A stretch of 64,000 nucleotides of DNA from the NCBI RefSeq assembly GCF_011386835.1, contig NC_088800.1, positions 87,287,481 to 87,351,480 on the forward strand. Direction: 5' to 3'. The stretch comes from Chrysemys picta bellii. Taxonomy: Eukaryota; Chordata; Testudines; Emydidae. Position 1 is the stretch's first letter; every line of letters starts with the position of its first letter. The translations under genes and the position numbers were made by a program. Positions 26,975 through 38,740 of the stretch are shown here, one piece after another. The notes beneath the pieces were generated by a model, which had not been told where the DNA came from, did not search any database, and saw only the letters and a list, made by a program, of their open reading frames with translations.

Positions 26975-27338
26975 CTGTAGGACAGTGGTTCTCAGCCAGG
27001 GGTACGCAGGGGTCTTCCAAGGGTTATTTGCCTGGTTTTACAACAGGCAACGTAAACAGCCCTAGCGAAGTCAGTACAAACTAAAATTTCACCCAATGAC
27101 TTGTTTATGCTGCTCTATATACTACACACTGAAATGTAAGTACAGCAGTTATATGCCAATTGATTTATATGGTAAAAATGAGAACGTCAGCCATTTTTCA
27201 GTGTGCTGTGATACTTTTGTATTTTTATGTTTGATTTTTGTAAGCAAGTAGTGAGGTGAAACTTGGGGTTCGCAAGACAAATCAGACTCCTGCAAGGGGG
27301 ACAGCAATCTGGAAAGGTTGAAAAGCACTGCTGTAGGA
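26975..27338. mobile_element. 348-bp hAT-type MITE with perfect 8-bp target duplication
   Basis: The element (26983-27330) starts cagtggttctcagccagggg and ends aggttgaaaagcactg, imperfect terminal inverted repeats of the CAGTGGTTCTCA type. It is flanked by identical 8-bp repeats ctgtagga. The interior (tttacaacaggcaacgtaaa, agtcagtacaaactaaaatt, gaggtgaaacttggggttcg) is a common non-coding hAT derivative in turtles as I recall it. Confidence 0.88.
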
Positions 27339-29849
27339 GACCCTCAGACAGACAGACAGATGAATGGACAGATGGAGAAACAGACTTTTCTCTTCCAACT
27401 CTTTGAGGCAGGGGAGACTTTGCAGCACGGATGTAATTCTTTAGCACTTCTTTTTGCTGAGAGGTGTGATAAACGTTTAAGACTCCTTCTTTCCCTGAGT
27501 AGTGCCCTCCTTTCTCCATGACTCATTTCATAAACCTCTGAGTCTGTGATACATCTGTGCTGTTGGGTGACGTGATGCTGGACATTTCCTGGAGATGCTG
27601 TTACCTGATCCAAACCAACTTCCTGGCACAGTTGCAAACGCTACTTTAACAACTGTTTAATTCCTGTCGCTTTCACACCATTGAAACGTCTCCATCCTGC
27701 AGGTGAGTCCAGCTCCCAGGTTCCCGTCAGCCCCATGCTGTGCTGGCAGGAGGATCGGAAAAGGTGCTGCCCCCATGCAGTGCTCTGGTTTGGATCTTTT
27801 AAACGGGGCCAGCCCAGCAGTCCCATAGCAGACACTCGGCTCCACTGAGACCTGGGATTGAGGAGAGCTCAGGCCTTCCACGGCTATCACGGCTTCTGCA
27901 TCGCTGGCTGTAGGTACGCAGCTGATGTCCCTCCAGACGTGCTGCGCTGTTCCCGGGGCACCACCCTGTGATTTCTCACAAGTTCATAGCACTGACTGTC
28001 CTGGGGCATGCGATAGCTCAGTCTACTGCTACCAGGCCTCGCTGAGCGCTCTCCGGCCACAGGAGAACCGGCTGGCTGCCGGCTTTTGTCTCCCAGGCTC
28101 AGCAAGGCTTGTCCGAAGCAAAGGCAGGAACCATGTGCCTCGGAAAGTCTCCACATGTATTTAGTATTGATTTGTACAATGGCAAATGTTATGAACTGCA
28201 ATTTCATTAAGCATGAGCCAGTGGCTTCTCCCCCATGACCCAGCTGCCATACGCAGCCTGTTCTCAGCACAGAGCTGAGTTTGGGGGAGACTGATCTTTA
28301 TCAAGGAGGCTACATTGATCGAGGGCAGTGAGAGAAAGGAAAGGCCTGGAGCCGTCGGTCATGGGAGTAACATGCAGCAGGGGCCCCGAATGCTGTGGGG
28401 ACAGACTAGTTAATGACATCTGATTTAATACAATTTCACTGAGTTTGCCACATTCCAGCTTGTATTTTAATCAGCCCAAAGTAGTGAACGTGCAAAAGAA
28501 ATCTCTTTCAAAGGGGATGAGTTTAAGCATTTGTAAAAGTAATTTAATGAGCAAAGGCAAAACAACAGTTTGAAACAACTGCCATAAGGTTACATAATAT
28601 TCTCTTGGCATTCAGTTACATTTGCATTTATTTGCATTATTTTTGTGTCAGAACATATGGAATGGGACCTCGTCAGGGAAGCGGGAGGGTTTGTTTTGCC
28701 TTTTCTTTAGGCTCTATTCCTTCTGACTCCAGATTATCTCATTATTCAGGTTTTCAATCATGAGGGTTTGAACCTGGATATTTTACTATTGCCGAATCTG
28801 GACGATGTAAACGGCTTCTGGTGAGACAGGCACATTCAGCTGCTGCCACAATAATACCAGAACTCGAAACCCCCCACCGTCCTGGCTTGATTTCTATAAA
28901 AAATGAATAAAACACGTAAGTGGGATGACTGAGTTTAGCTACCTGGAGCACCCAGAGCACGTGTAGCTCTGTGTTAATGAGACTGTTAAACAAGTCTTAG
29001 AAGATTAAATGATCCCAGCCCTGAGGAGCTTCCTCCCGGGACTGCAGCAGCATCTGCGCCCTGCCCAGGGAAGGGATTGGTCCCTCGTGGGTGCCGCACT
29101 GGGGCTGCTGCTGCTGTACAAGGAGCACCCCCCCCCCCCCCGAGTGGCTAAGCTGCTGCTCCTGCTGTATCTGGGTATGTGGCCGTGGCTGAGACGGGCT
29201 GGGATTTACAGGGTGATTGTAATGTCTGGGTTTGGGCACAGCACTCTATAAATAACCACTGCCTCCCACTTCAGCCCCCCCATCGCTCCTCCCTCACCTC
29301 CATAGGAGCCATGAGGAAGAGGGAAGCAGTGCATATGCCCAAAGCACACCCATGGGCTGGAGGCTGCTTTTGTGTAAACAGCTTTTCCTCCTGTGTAATT
29401 CTGGTGACTTCAGTGGCGTTGTTCCTGCTTTACACCAGTGCAAGCGAGGGCAGAGTCCGGCTCTTTATCTGGGCAGATAAATGAGGTTGTTTCTTGAAAT
29501 TAGATTGGGGAAGCATCTGTACAGGCCCGGAGCCGCTTTCCAGCGTGATCACTCAATGCGTCTCAGGCCCATCGGCGCACACACTTGCTAGCCTCGGCTC
29601 CGGAATTGCCACCGGAGGCCAGTCGACTGGCTGTCATGTCACTTCGCACTTTCTCCCATGCCTCTTCTTCTGCTCCTGTAAAGATCTGCACTGTCCTGCA
29701 AATCCCCTCCTTCAAACACCCCCTGCCATGGTGCCGACAGCCCCCCGCGATGCCTGGGCAGCTGGCGTGCTGTAACCACTGCTTCTCACCCGGACCGGGA
29801 TCAGCGCCTTGATTCCTTGTGCTCCCGCATTGCTCCCTCTTTCATCTTG
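27339..29849. other. Intergenic sequence with an AT-rich segment
   Basis: Unique-looking DNA. A 14-base C run lies at 29128-29141. The segment near 29.40-29.46 kb (gacttcagtggcgttgttcc, tttacaccagtgcaagcgag) resembles an old amniote repeat whose name I do not know. No exon is supported. Confidence 0.35.
28425..28665. promoter_or_regulatory. Candidate conserved regulatory element with paired octamers
   Basis: This AT-rich block contains two perfect ATTTGCAT octamers (28620-28627 and 28630-28637), 10 bp apart or about one helical turn, plus several ATTTAAT/TAATTTAATG homeodomain-type cores. POU-factor enhancers often have such an arrangement. Nothing here shows activity, and the call is composition- and motif-based only. 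Confidence 0.25.
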
Positions 29850-29945
29850 GACAGTGAGCTCTTCCGGACAGGGGCATCTTTTTGCTGCATGTTTGTCCGT
29901 GCCTAGCAGGATGGGGCCTAGCCCTGGGCATGGCCACAACATACG
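29850..29945 (+). repeat. CORE-SINE-like 3' remnant
   Basis: The order ttggacagtgagctcttccg, gacaggggcatctttttgct, gtgcctagcaggatggggcc matches the widespread 'gtaagctcttcggggcaggg ... gcctagcacaatggggtcc' SINE 3' half of sauropsid genomes. Diverged. Confidence 0.6.
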
Positions 29946-30852
29946 TAACAGCAGCACGTCCCACCCAGCAGATGTAGCAGCCTCTGAATCCGAGGAACTA
30001 GTCTCAGTTCTTCTTTAAAGCTTTAGGTCGGGAGGGCTCAGGCTGGGACCGACCATCTGGAATTCTTCCCCATGTGCCAGTCCTGTGAAGTGCTTGGTGC
30101 CTCCTGGCTACCCTCAATCCCCTGCCCTGCTTCAGCAGGGACTCAGCCCCTTCTGGTCTGGGCAGCCTCCCTTGTAGGATTGGGTCCTCGCTCTGGACTG
30201 ACTCCAGTTCAGGCGGTGACCTAGGGAGCGTTTCTTGCATTTCCGGTTCTCTCGTGACTATAATAACCTGTCTGAACAGACTAGCACAACTAATTTATTC
30301 TGAACAAAGCGAGAAATAAAAGGATAATCAGGTTATCCCAAATGACAGCAACAACATCTGTATTTTCTGGTACACTGGGCACATTCGATGTACAGAATAT
30401 TGTAATCAGGCTGGAAAACTTGTCAGCAATATTGCTTTTGTCCCTTTCTCAAAGGAGCGATGGTTAGCACTCCAAAAAGAATATTAATTGCTACAAAATG
30501 TGGAGAGTAGCACGTTCCTGTCCTGACAGTCGTTCATTTCTGTCTTTCTGTCCCACCAGGGGTATTTCCTTCAGCAGTCCATCGGGAGGGAACAACTGAA
30601 AGCACATGGCCCACAGCAATCTCTCAATAGCTGCCAACGTGGATTTGGTTCATCATGAAAGATCCATCTGCCTTTATAATTTGACACTCGCCTCAGTACT
30701 GGAAGCAGCTCTGTGCCATTTCCCCGGCTCTGCAACCAGAGCTGCCCTTGGACACGCTGCAAGCGCTGCAGGGTCAGTGTGGGTGAGTGGCCAACTCAGC
30801 TCCCCACCCCTCACCCCCGGTCCGGGAACTGCCTGAGATCAGGCTGGACAGT
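29946..30852. other. Intergenic sequence, nothing recognised
   Basis: Unique-looking DNA up to the tail of a minus-strand CR1. No exon or RNA gene is visible. Confidence 0.35.
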
Positions 30853-32485
30853 ACATAAGAACATAAGAACGTCCCTACTGGGTCAGACCAAAGGTCCACC
30901 TAGCCCAGTATCCTGTCTTCTGACAGTGGCCAATGCCAGGTGCCCTAGAGGGAATGAACAGAACAGGGAATCATCAAGTGATCCATCCCCTCTCGCTCAT
31001 TCCCAGCTTCTGGCAAACGGAGGCTAGAGACACCATCCCTGCCCATCCTGGCTAATAGCCATTGATGGACCTATCCTCCATGAACTTATCTAGTTCTTTT
31101 TTTTACCCTGTTATGGTCTTGGCCTTCACAACATCCTCTGTTAAGGAGTTCCACAGGTTGACTGTGCATTGTGTGAAGAAATACGTCCTTTTATTTGTTT
31201 TAAACCTGCTACCTATTAATTTCATTTGGTGACCCCTAGTTCTTGTGTTATGAGAAGTAGTAAACAACCCTTCCTTCTCTACTTTCTCTACACCAGTCAT
31301 GATTTTATAGACCTCAATCATATCTCCCCTTAGCCATCTCTTTTCCATGCTGAAAAGTCCCAGTCTTATTACTCTCTCCTCATACGGAAGCCGTTCCATA
31401 CCCCTAATCATTTTTGTTGCCCTTTTCTGAACCTTTTCCAATTCCAATATATCTTTTTTGAGATGGGGCGACCACATCTGCACGCAGTATTCAAGATGTG
31501 GGTTTACCATGGATTTATATAGAGGCAACATGATATTTTCTGTCCTATTATCTATCCCTTTCTTAATTATTCCCAGCATTCTGTTTGCTTTTTTGACTGC
31601 CGCTGCACATGGAGTGGATGTTTTCAGAGAACTATCCACAGTGATTCCAAGATCTCTCTCTTAAGTGGTAACAGCTAATTTAGACCCCATCATTTTATAT
31701 GAATAGTTGGGATTATGTTTTCCAATGTACATTATTTTGCAATTATCAACATTAAATTTCATCTGCCATTTTGTTGCCCAGACACCCAGTTTTGAGAGAT
31801 CCTTTTGTAGCTCTTCGCAGTCTGCCTGGGACTTAACTATCTTTAGTAATTTTGTATCATCTGCAAATGTTGCCACCTCACTATTTACCCCCTTTTCCAG
31901 ATCATTTATGAATACGTTGAATAGGACTGGGCCCAGAACAGACCCCTGGGGGACACCAATATTTACCTCTCTCCATTCTGAAAACTGACCATTTATACCT
32001 ACCCTTTGTTTCCTAGCTTTTAACCAGTTACCGATCCATAAGAGAACCTTCCCTCTTATCCCGTGGCAGCTCACTTTGTGTAAGAGCCTTTGGGGAAGAA
32101 CCTTGTCAAAGGCTTTCTGAAAATCTAAATACACTATATCCACTGGATCTCCCTTGTCCACAGGCTTGTTGAGCCCCTCAAAGAATTCTAGTAGATTGGT
32201 GAGGCGTGAGTTCCCTTCACTAAAACCACGTTGACTCTTCCTCAACAAATTATGTTCATCTCTGTGTCTGACAATTTTGTTCTTTATTATAGTTTCAACC
32301 AGTTTCCCCAGTACTGAAGTCCGGCTTACAGGCCTGTAATTGCCGGGATCACCTCTGGAGCCTTTTTAAAAATTGGCCTCACATTAGCTATCCTCCAGTC
32401 ATCTGGCACAGAAGGTGATTTAAATGAGAGGTTACAGACGACAGTTAGTAGTTCTGCAATTTCACATTTGCTGCCTTTGGGGAGC
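30853..32485 (-). mobile_element. CR1 LINE, 5'-truncated, RT domain to 3' end
   Basis: The 3' terminus is seen on the + strand as acataagaacataagaacgt followed by ctgggtcagaccaaaggtcc, the reverse of a (GTTCTTAT)-type CR1 tail. The ORF2 RT region is colinear on the minus strand to about 32.48 kb, where homology ends by 5' truncation. It is the best preserved CR1 in the window. The encoded remnant is listed separately. Confidence 0.92.
31052..32476 (-). pseudogene. CR1 ORF2 reverse transcriptase remnant
   Basis: One minus-strand frame carries most of a CR1 reverse transcriptase, which copies its own RNA at a nicked target. Visible from N to C: an EGNSRLTNLLEFFEG region, VDIVYLDFQKAFDKV (catalytic Asp of motif A), GVPQGSVLGPVLFNVFINDL (motif B), TFADDTKLL (catalytic FADD, motif C), KWQMKFNVDNCKIMYIGK (motif D/E), then the C-terminal thumb-like domain with [15 protein letters not shown] and [12 protein letters not shown]. 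The 5' part is missing, so there is no endonuclease. The frame from about 32248 to the natural stop at 31052 is broken by in-frame stops, including TAA at 31661-31663 and at 31103-31105. It is therefore inactive despite intact catalytic motifs. Confidence 0.88.
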
Positions 32486-35299
32486 TGAGTTGGGACCTGC
32501 TTCTCAGAGCTCTCCTGGCTCCCACAGTGTGTTCAACTGGTACTTTTCATGGTTAGCAATGGCCATTTCTCTTCCCCATGACCTCTGGACATAGGGAAGA
32601 GGGAAAGCTCGGGGGAGGAAGTGGGGAAGACTGGAGAACCTGTCCGGTCTCCCCTATAGGAGACACCCCGATCCATGTCCCTGTTTCAGTGCTTTCGGAT
32701 TGGAGCTGCCCTGCCGGATTCAGAGCAGGGACTTGGCCCGGGGTCTAGCACGTCCCAGTTGAAAGCTCTAACTCCCGGCTGTTGGCTGGGCTCTCTCACA
32801 CTCATATTTCTGTGAACAATTTGAAAAGGTCTCAGGTTTTTCCACATCAGAACAAAAGCACATTTCAAAATGTCGATGTTTTTTGCAAAATGGACGAAGG
32901 ATCGTTTTCAGGCTGGCCCTGTCTCTGATAAGTCGTGTCAACTGCTGTCGTCACCACAGCTCCCTTCAGCAACCGCACCTGACAGGTGAGAAGAGCACCC
33001 CAGCTGCCACCTGAAGTTACCTCAAGGAATGGGTGGCCGTGACGGAAACTGCTTCCCCTCCCCCGGTTTGCCGGTGCTTCGTCTGCTAGGATGTGTGACT
33101 GCCTCGCGTCCATCCCCATCCTGCCAGGGGATGTGCTGGTAAGAGGCACTTTGCTGCTCTCTGTTGTGATGGGTTCAAGTTAGCACCGCTCTGAAATCAC
33201 TGCTCAAGTGTTTATTTATGCTGATGGTTTTTTTCTATTTCTAGGCTTTGAGCTCTGCCGATTTTAGTGGGGTTTTATGTGCTACTAAATAACAGGTGGT
33301 TGTTACTGGGTTTGAATAACCACTTTCAATGGATGAATTTTATATGCTCAGATGGTGCAATCTGTGCCGACCATAGACATGAGGGGCGACTGCATTCAGG
33401 TTGAAGTCAGGGGCAAGTCTCCCGTTTACAGGGGGTGCCCCAAAGAGCCGAGGAAGCGCTGTGGGAATCTCTGATACTTGCTACTTAGACAAGGAAGGAT
33501 CTTACCAGGACCCAGGTAAAACCACAGCTACTTTGGATACAGCTCCCAGGCTCTGCAAGCTCTGGAGAGAAGACTGATTCCTATTGAGTCTTCCCTCATC
33601 CCCACATTCAACACCAAATTTTCAGCCTGGCCTTACCTGAGCCTCCCCTCGAGGGCGCAAATCACTGCGGGTGCAGCTTTGTGCCTATCATTATTTGGAC
33701 CCACAAAAATGGAGGCTAGTGTCTGAAAATCTGCAGGGTCCAAATGCCCTCCCCCGCACCGCAGTGCAGCATGTAGGGGAGTGCACGGAATAACAGAGGC
33801 CCCATGAGAGGATCAGCTGAACGTTCGCGCCCCAGGAACTGCATGCTGGAGAGGAGCACGTTTGCCTGGCTGGAGATTGATCTGCAGCCTGTGATCGGCA
33901 AAGGGCCTAGGGGGCTTTTCCTCCCTTCCACTGATTAGGAAGTATTATTTTCTCCTCCCATGCCCAGCTGCTAACCCTTCAGCAGGGTCTCCAGCCTGGC
34001 CTGTGGTGCGTACCTCGCAGAGAGGGAAGGCTCCTCCTCCAGGAGACAGCGCTTCCTCCCAGTTTAATATTTTAATAGCTGTTAAAAATTTTAATTGTGT
34101 TGCTTTTTGGCTGCCTGCAGCACTGACACCAAGCTCGGCGAGTTCCCACCCGGGCCCTCTGAAAGAGCAGGTCTCCCTCTGGCTTTCCTCTGAATCTTCC
34201 TTCTGTCCCTGCAGCTCTGTTCCCATCTTTCCCTCTCCCACCCTACAGGGATAGCCGCCAAATGGCGCTGTCCAAAGTCGAGGCCGGAGATCCCAGCCAG
34301 GGAGCAGCAGGGTGCGTAGCTGGCTTGGTGGCGACAGGAACAATGTTATCTTCATCCGTGGAGGATGTGACGAATCGTACACTCCATATCTTCCTGCTCG
34401 AGACAAGCTTGGGAGCCATCCGGCAGCCACTCTCTCCTGTCATTAATAGCTCAGGCGAAGGAGTGGCCCTCTCACAAAGGCATTTACCAGCTCTTGGGTG
34501 GAACCCAAAGAATTATATTTAGCTGTGAGGTTATAATTCATCTCTTCATTTCGTCTGTGCAGGTTCCCAGGATATGCAACTAGACACCATCTTGAAAATG
34601 TACCGTTGATGTTGATTTTTTTTGTGCTAGCTCATGAGAACTCAGGGCCTAAGAAATTAATCATGGTGCTGGCTAAGATAACTGTCCCCTCATTTGCTAG
34701 TTTTCATTTAAATGGAGCTTTGTGCAGCTTTGATGAAGGAACATATTAAAGCTAGCATGGCTGACATTTTTGTAATAAATTCCAAGATGAATTCCATGCA
34801 TTTGCTGCATTAATGTGGAAGGTGGAGATAGAGACCGGGGTGAGCTGAAGCAGAAAGTAGACTGTAAATTGAAGTTTGGCACAGAATATAAATGGGAAGC
34901 ATGGCTTGGCTGCCAATAACAGTAAATCAGGTTCCAACCCCCTGGGGCAGTAGGGCTGAAAGATGCTATTCCAGCCTGACTCTGCGGGTTTGGTGGGTCG
35001 CTCGGGTGCGGGTGACTCAGTGAGAGGTGTGTAAACCTAAGAAAATGGTTCTTTCCAGTGTAAAAGCTGCCCCAGTCTTGGCCCTACAGGATGTGTGCCA
35101 GCCAGGGGCCTGATCCTGTGAGGTGCTGAGCTCCCTCAGCTTCCAATGACTTCAGCGGGACTTGGGCTGTGCAGTATTGGACCCTTAGGGTGGCATGGGG
35201 GTCCTGTGCCCCGCTCTTGTGGCTCACACCCATTTGGAGCAGCAGCACATTCCTTCCTCTCTAGCTGCACAGCAAATGCACTAGCGACCTAATTACCTA
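32486..35299. other. Intergenic sequence with possible conserved segment
   Basis: Unique-looking. The 34.58-34.85 kb part is AT-rich with tttgctagttttcatttaaa and gaattccatgcatttgctgc, of a composition typical of conserved noncoding DNA. Near 35.11-35.19 kb, ctgatcctgtgaggtgctga and aatgacttcagcgggacttg resemble an old amniote repeat, unnamed here. No exon is supported. Confidence 0.35.
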
Positions 35300-35545
35300 G
35301 TGTTGTTATTGAGTAGTGCCTGGAGTCCTCAGCGGAGCTCAGGGTCCCTGGGTGCTGGGTGCTGTGCAAACACACAGCGAGAGTTCCCTGCCCGAAGAGC
35401 TTACAGACAAGACGGGCAAGGAGTCAGAGAGGAAACTGAGGCACGGGGAGGGGAAGTGACTTGCCCAAGGTCACTCGGGTCAGTGGCGGAGCCGGGAATA
35501 GAACTTGCGTCTCCTGAGACCTCGGACAGTGCCCCAGCCACTTGC
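35300..35545 (-). repeat. MIR-like SINE
   Basis: On the + strand gaggaaactgaggcacgggg, aagtgacttgcccaaggtca, then gtggcggagccgggaataga and a final ggacagtgccccagccactt are the reverse complement of the MIR core and head (ctctgtgcctcagtttcc, ttgggcaagtca). The best preserved MIR in the window. The 3' half (ccgaagagcttacagacaag) is also recognisable. Confidence 0.8.
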
Positions 35546-37159
35546 TAAAGCCCTCCCAGCTTTTCCTGAGCATTCCAGCTTTGACCCATCCGTGTCCAAG
35601 GCCACGCCTGTAAATAAGCACTTGCTTGGGAATGCTCCATGGAATGGGGCTCTATGGGGGAGTGGGACCAAAGAAATTAACTTGCCATTAACCCTTCTCC
35701 CACCACACAACTAACTGAAATGGGCTAAAACCCCTGTTCCCTTTCCATTGGTCTACAGCCCTCTTTTACAGCCCCAGGGCTCAATATTGCTTAGATTAAG
35801 TTCCCACAGAAGGGAATAATGATGGTTCATCTTCCCCTATGCCTGAGAGAGGTTTGTATTCCCTCATGGGAAAGTCCTATAGAACTACAAGGGGATACAA
35901 CCAGTCTATAGGAATTACTCTAATAGCAGAATTGGATGGGTCAGGAAACCTTGGCTAGGTTTTTGAACCATCCGGTAGAACCCTATCACCAGAATAAACT
36001 CTCATCTAGATGCCAAAGGAAGGCCCCCAAATCCCACAGAAACGTCCTCATTTGCTATTCAGGCCAATAAAGCTTTTCCATAAGGGTTTCCTGTGCGTCA
36101 GCCCCTCACCCTCTTTTCATTCAAATCCTTCTTTAAAGCCATCTAGGACAAAACCTTCCCACCCCAATCCACCAAAACTAGACATTAGCTGCATTAAGAA
36201 TTACAACACCAAGCAGTAAATATGTAAAACAAAGTCAATCTGGGATCTGCTCCCTACAGAAAACCCGACGCTCCCCAGGGATCAGTGTTCTCTGCCACCC
36301 TTTGCCCCTCTCTCCCCGCCCTTGGGGATGTGGCGCAAATTTAAAATCAGAAAATAGCAATGGAGATCATAAAATCCATACTCGAAACCACCCAGCTAAA
36401 CAGATCAGGAGCCGAGGTCTGAGTCCTTCGAGAGCAGGTGCGGGCCGGGGCTCAGCAGGCAGAAGAATCAATCGCTGAAGCCTGGGAAAAGTTCATTTGA
36501 GTTTGTTAATTCAGAAAGGAGTTTGTGTGTTGGAGGGTAATGGAAGTAATTCTGGGGGAAATGGTTCTGCCTCTGATTAGAGGAATTGATGGGCTAGGAA
36601 CTGGTCCGCGATAAAGCCAATTGCAGTGTGAGAAGCAATGTTTCACAGGGAGCACGGGGTCTGTAAGAATCAGTAGTGGATTTCTCAGCTAAATTCCCAT
36701 TGCAAACTCCTTGTAAGTGGTGATGGGGTAGGCGGCAGAAAGATTCTGGCTCTGTTTTGGATCCCAGCTGAAATCTGGGATATCATCAGTTAGAAGAATA
36801 ATTTGTGGCTTATAACTGAACGCCAGCACAGGTGAGATGTCAGCTCACAGTGGCACTGACCCTAGGGCACTGGGAATGAAGAGACCTCTACTGTGTTCTA
36901 CGGAGAGGGACTGGTAGATATGAAGACAGGTGTGTAACACGGCGAATGCTGCTCTCCCCAGAGCATACAAAACAAGAGAGAGGGTTTTATTGAAGAAAAA
37001 AAACCAAAAAATCCCCCCCAAACCTAATCAGAATTGAAGGTTTTAAGCAGTAGCCACAACTCTCCGGAGTCATGACAAAGCTAGATTTAATCATGCTGGC
37101 TGCAGAAAAGGACATAAATATTGCTCAGGAGATAGGAGACGCCGGATTATGAGTTATTC
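35546..37159. other. Intergenic sequence, nothing recognised
   Basis: Unique-looking DNA, moderately AT-rich, with short A and C homopolymer runs near 36.99-37.02 kb. No exon or RNA gene is supported. Confidence 0.35.
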
Positions 37160-38740
37160 TGGTCAGAGGTTGCAAAGATTTTAATGCCAGAAAGAACCAT
37201 TATGATCATCTTGTCTGCATAACACAGGCCAGGACCCTTGCCCAGTAATTTATGCCTCAGGCCCATCTCCTGGTTTGAGCGAGCCCATGTCTTTTAGAAA
37301 GAGACTCAGCCTTGAGCTAAAAACTGCCGGTGATGAGGAATCCACCCAGCCCTCGGTACAGTGGTCCAGGGGTTAATCACCCTCACTTAAAAATGTGCCC
37401 CTCATCTCTAGTCTGAGTTTGTGTAACTTCAGCTTCCAGCCATGGGATTCCCATAGGCCTTTTCCCGATAAATTAAAGGCGCCCTGTACTACCAGAAATC
37501 TCTTCTCTGTGCCGGTACTTGTAGACTGATCAAGTCACCTCTTACCTTTCTCTTGGATAACCTAATACAGTAGATTGAACTTCTTTAGTCTCTCACTAAT
37601 AGGCAGGTTTTCCAGACGGTGAATCATTCGTGTAGCTCTTTTCTGCACCCTCTCCAATTTTTCAACACCCTTTTAAACCTGTGGCCATGAGAACTGGACA
37701 CAGGATCCGCTAACAGTCTCACTAATGCTGAGCGCAGAGGTGATGCCAGCTTCCTGCTCGTACTCAATGTCCCCTGCTTCTACGTCTGAGGGTCGTGTTC
37801 ACCCTCTTCACTGCAGCAGCACACTGGAAGCTTATGTTCAGTTGGTTCTTCATCATGAATACTAAGTCCCTTTCTGTGTCACTTCTTCCCAGGATGCACT
37901 TCTCCATAGCGTAAGTACGACCTACATTCTTTGTTTGACTGTATTAAAAGCGCATGTTCCAATGAGCCCACCTTCCCAAGCAATCCAGATCATTCTGTGT
38001 AACTGACCTGTCCGCACCATTATTTACCACTCCACCGATTGTCATGTCTTCTGCAAATTTTTCCAGCAATTATATTTTGTTCCTGTTCATTGATAAGATA
38101 TTGAACAGCAGTGGACAGAGAACAGATCCTCAGAAGCTCCTCTAGGAACACCCCAATTTGATGCCAGTTCCCCATTTACAGTGACTTTTTCTGATCTACC
38201 AGTTAACCAGTTTTGACTCCATTTAATATGGGCTATACTGATTTTGCACGATGTTAAATTTTTTTTTTATCAGCATGGCATGCAGGACTAAGTCTATCCA
38301 CACCGATACCTTTATCAACTAAACATATGGACTCATCAAAAAGCATTGTCAAGTTTGTCAGACAAGACCTATTTTCCATAAAACCCATATCAATTGCTAG
38401 TAAGTATGCTGCCATTCTTAAATGATTTACCAACCAGGTCCCATGTCAGCCCTGCCGTGATTTTGCACAGAATCGATGTCAGGCTCGCCGGCATATAGTT
38501 GTCAGGTCATTCTGTTTCCTCTGTGTAACTATTGTAAAAACATTCGTTTTTTTCCAATCCTGTGGAACGTCCCATTATTCCAAGATTTGTTAACTATTAA
38601 CAACTGATGGTTCATAGAGCTCCTCAGTCAATTCTTTTAATACTCTTGGATGCAAGTTATTGGTGTCTGCAGATTTCAAAATGCTTAACTTTAGCAGCTG
38701 CTGTTTAACACCCTCCCTAGTTACTGATGACATAGCCTCT
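37160..38740 (-). mobile_element. Old CR1 LINE, RT region to 3' end
   Basis: The 3' end appears on the + strand as attttaatgccagaaagaac, then tcttgtctgcataacacagg, the tail type also seen at 57.05 kb. Colinear CR1 ORF2 sequence follows on the minus strand: a C-terminal region near 37.6 kb (ctgcaccctctccaattttt), RT near 38.0-38.3 kb (caaatttttccagcaattat, ttgaacagcagtggacagag) and a further part to about 38.7 kb. No usable frame remains. Limits are approximate. Confidence 0.82.
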
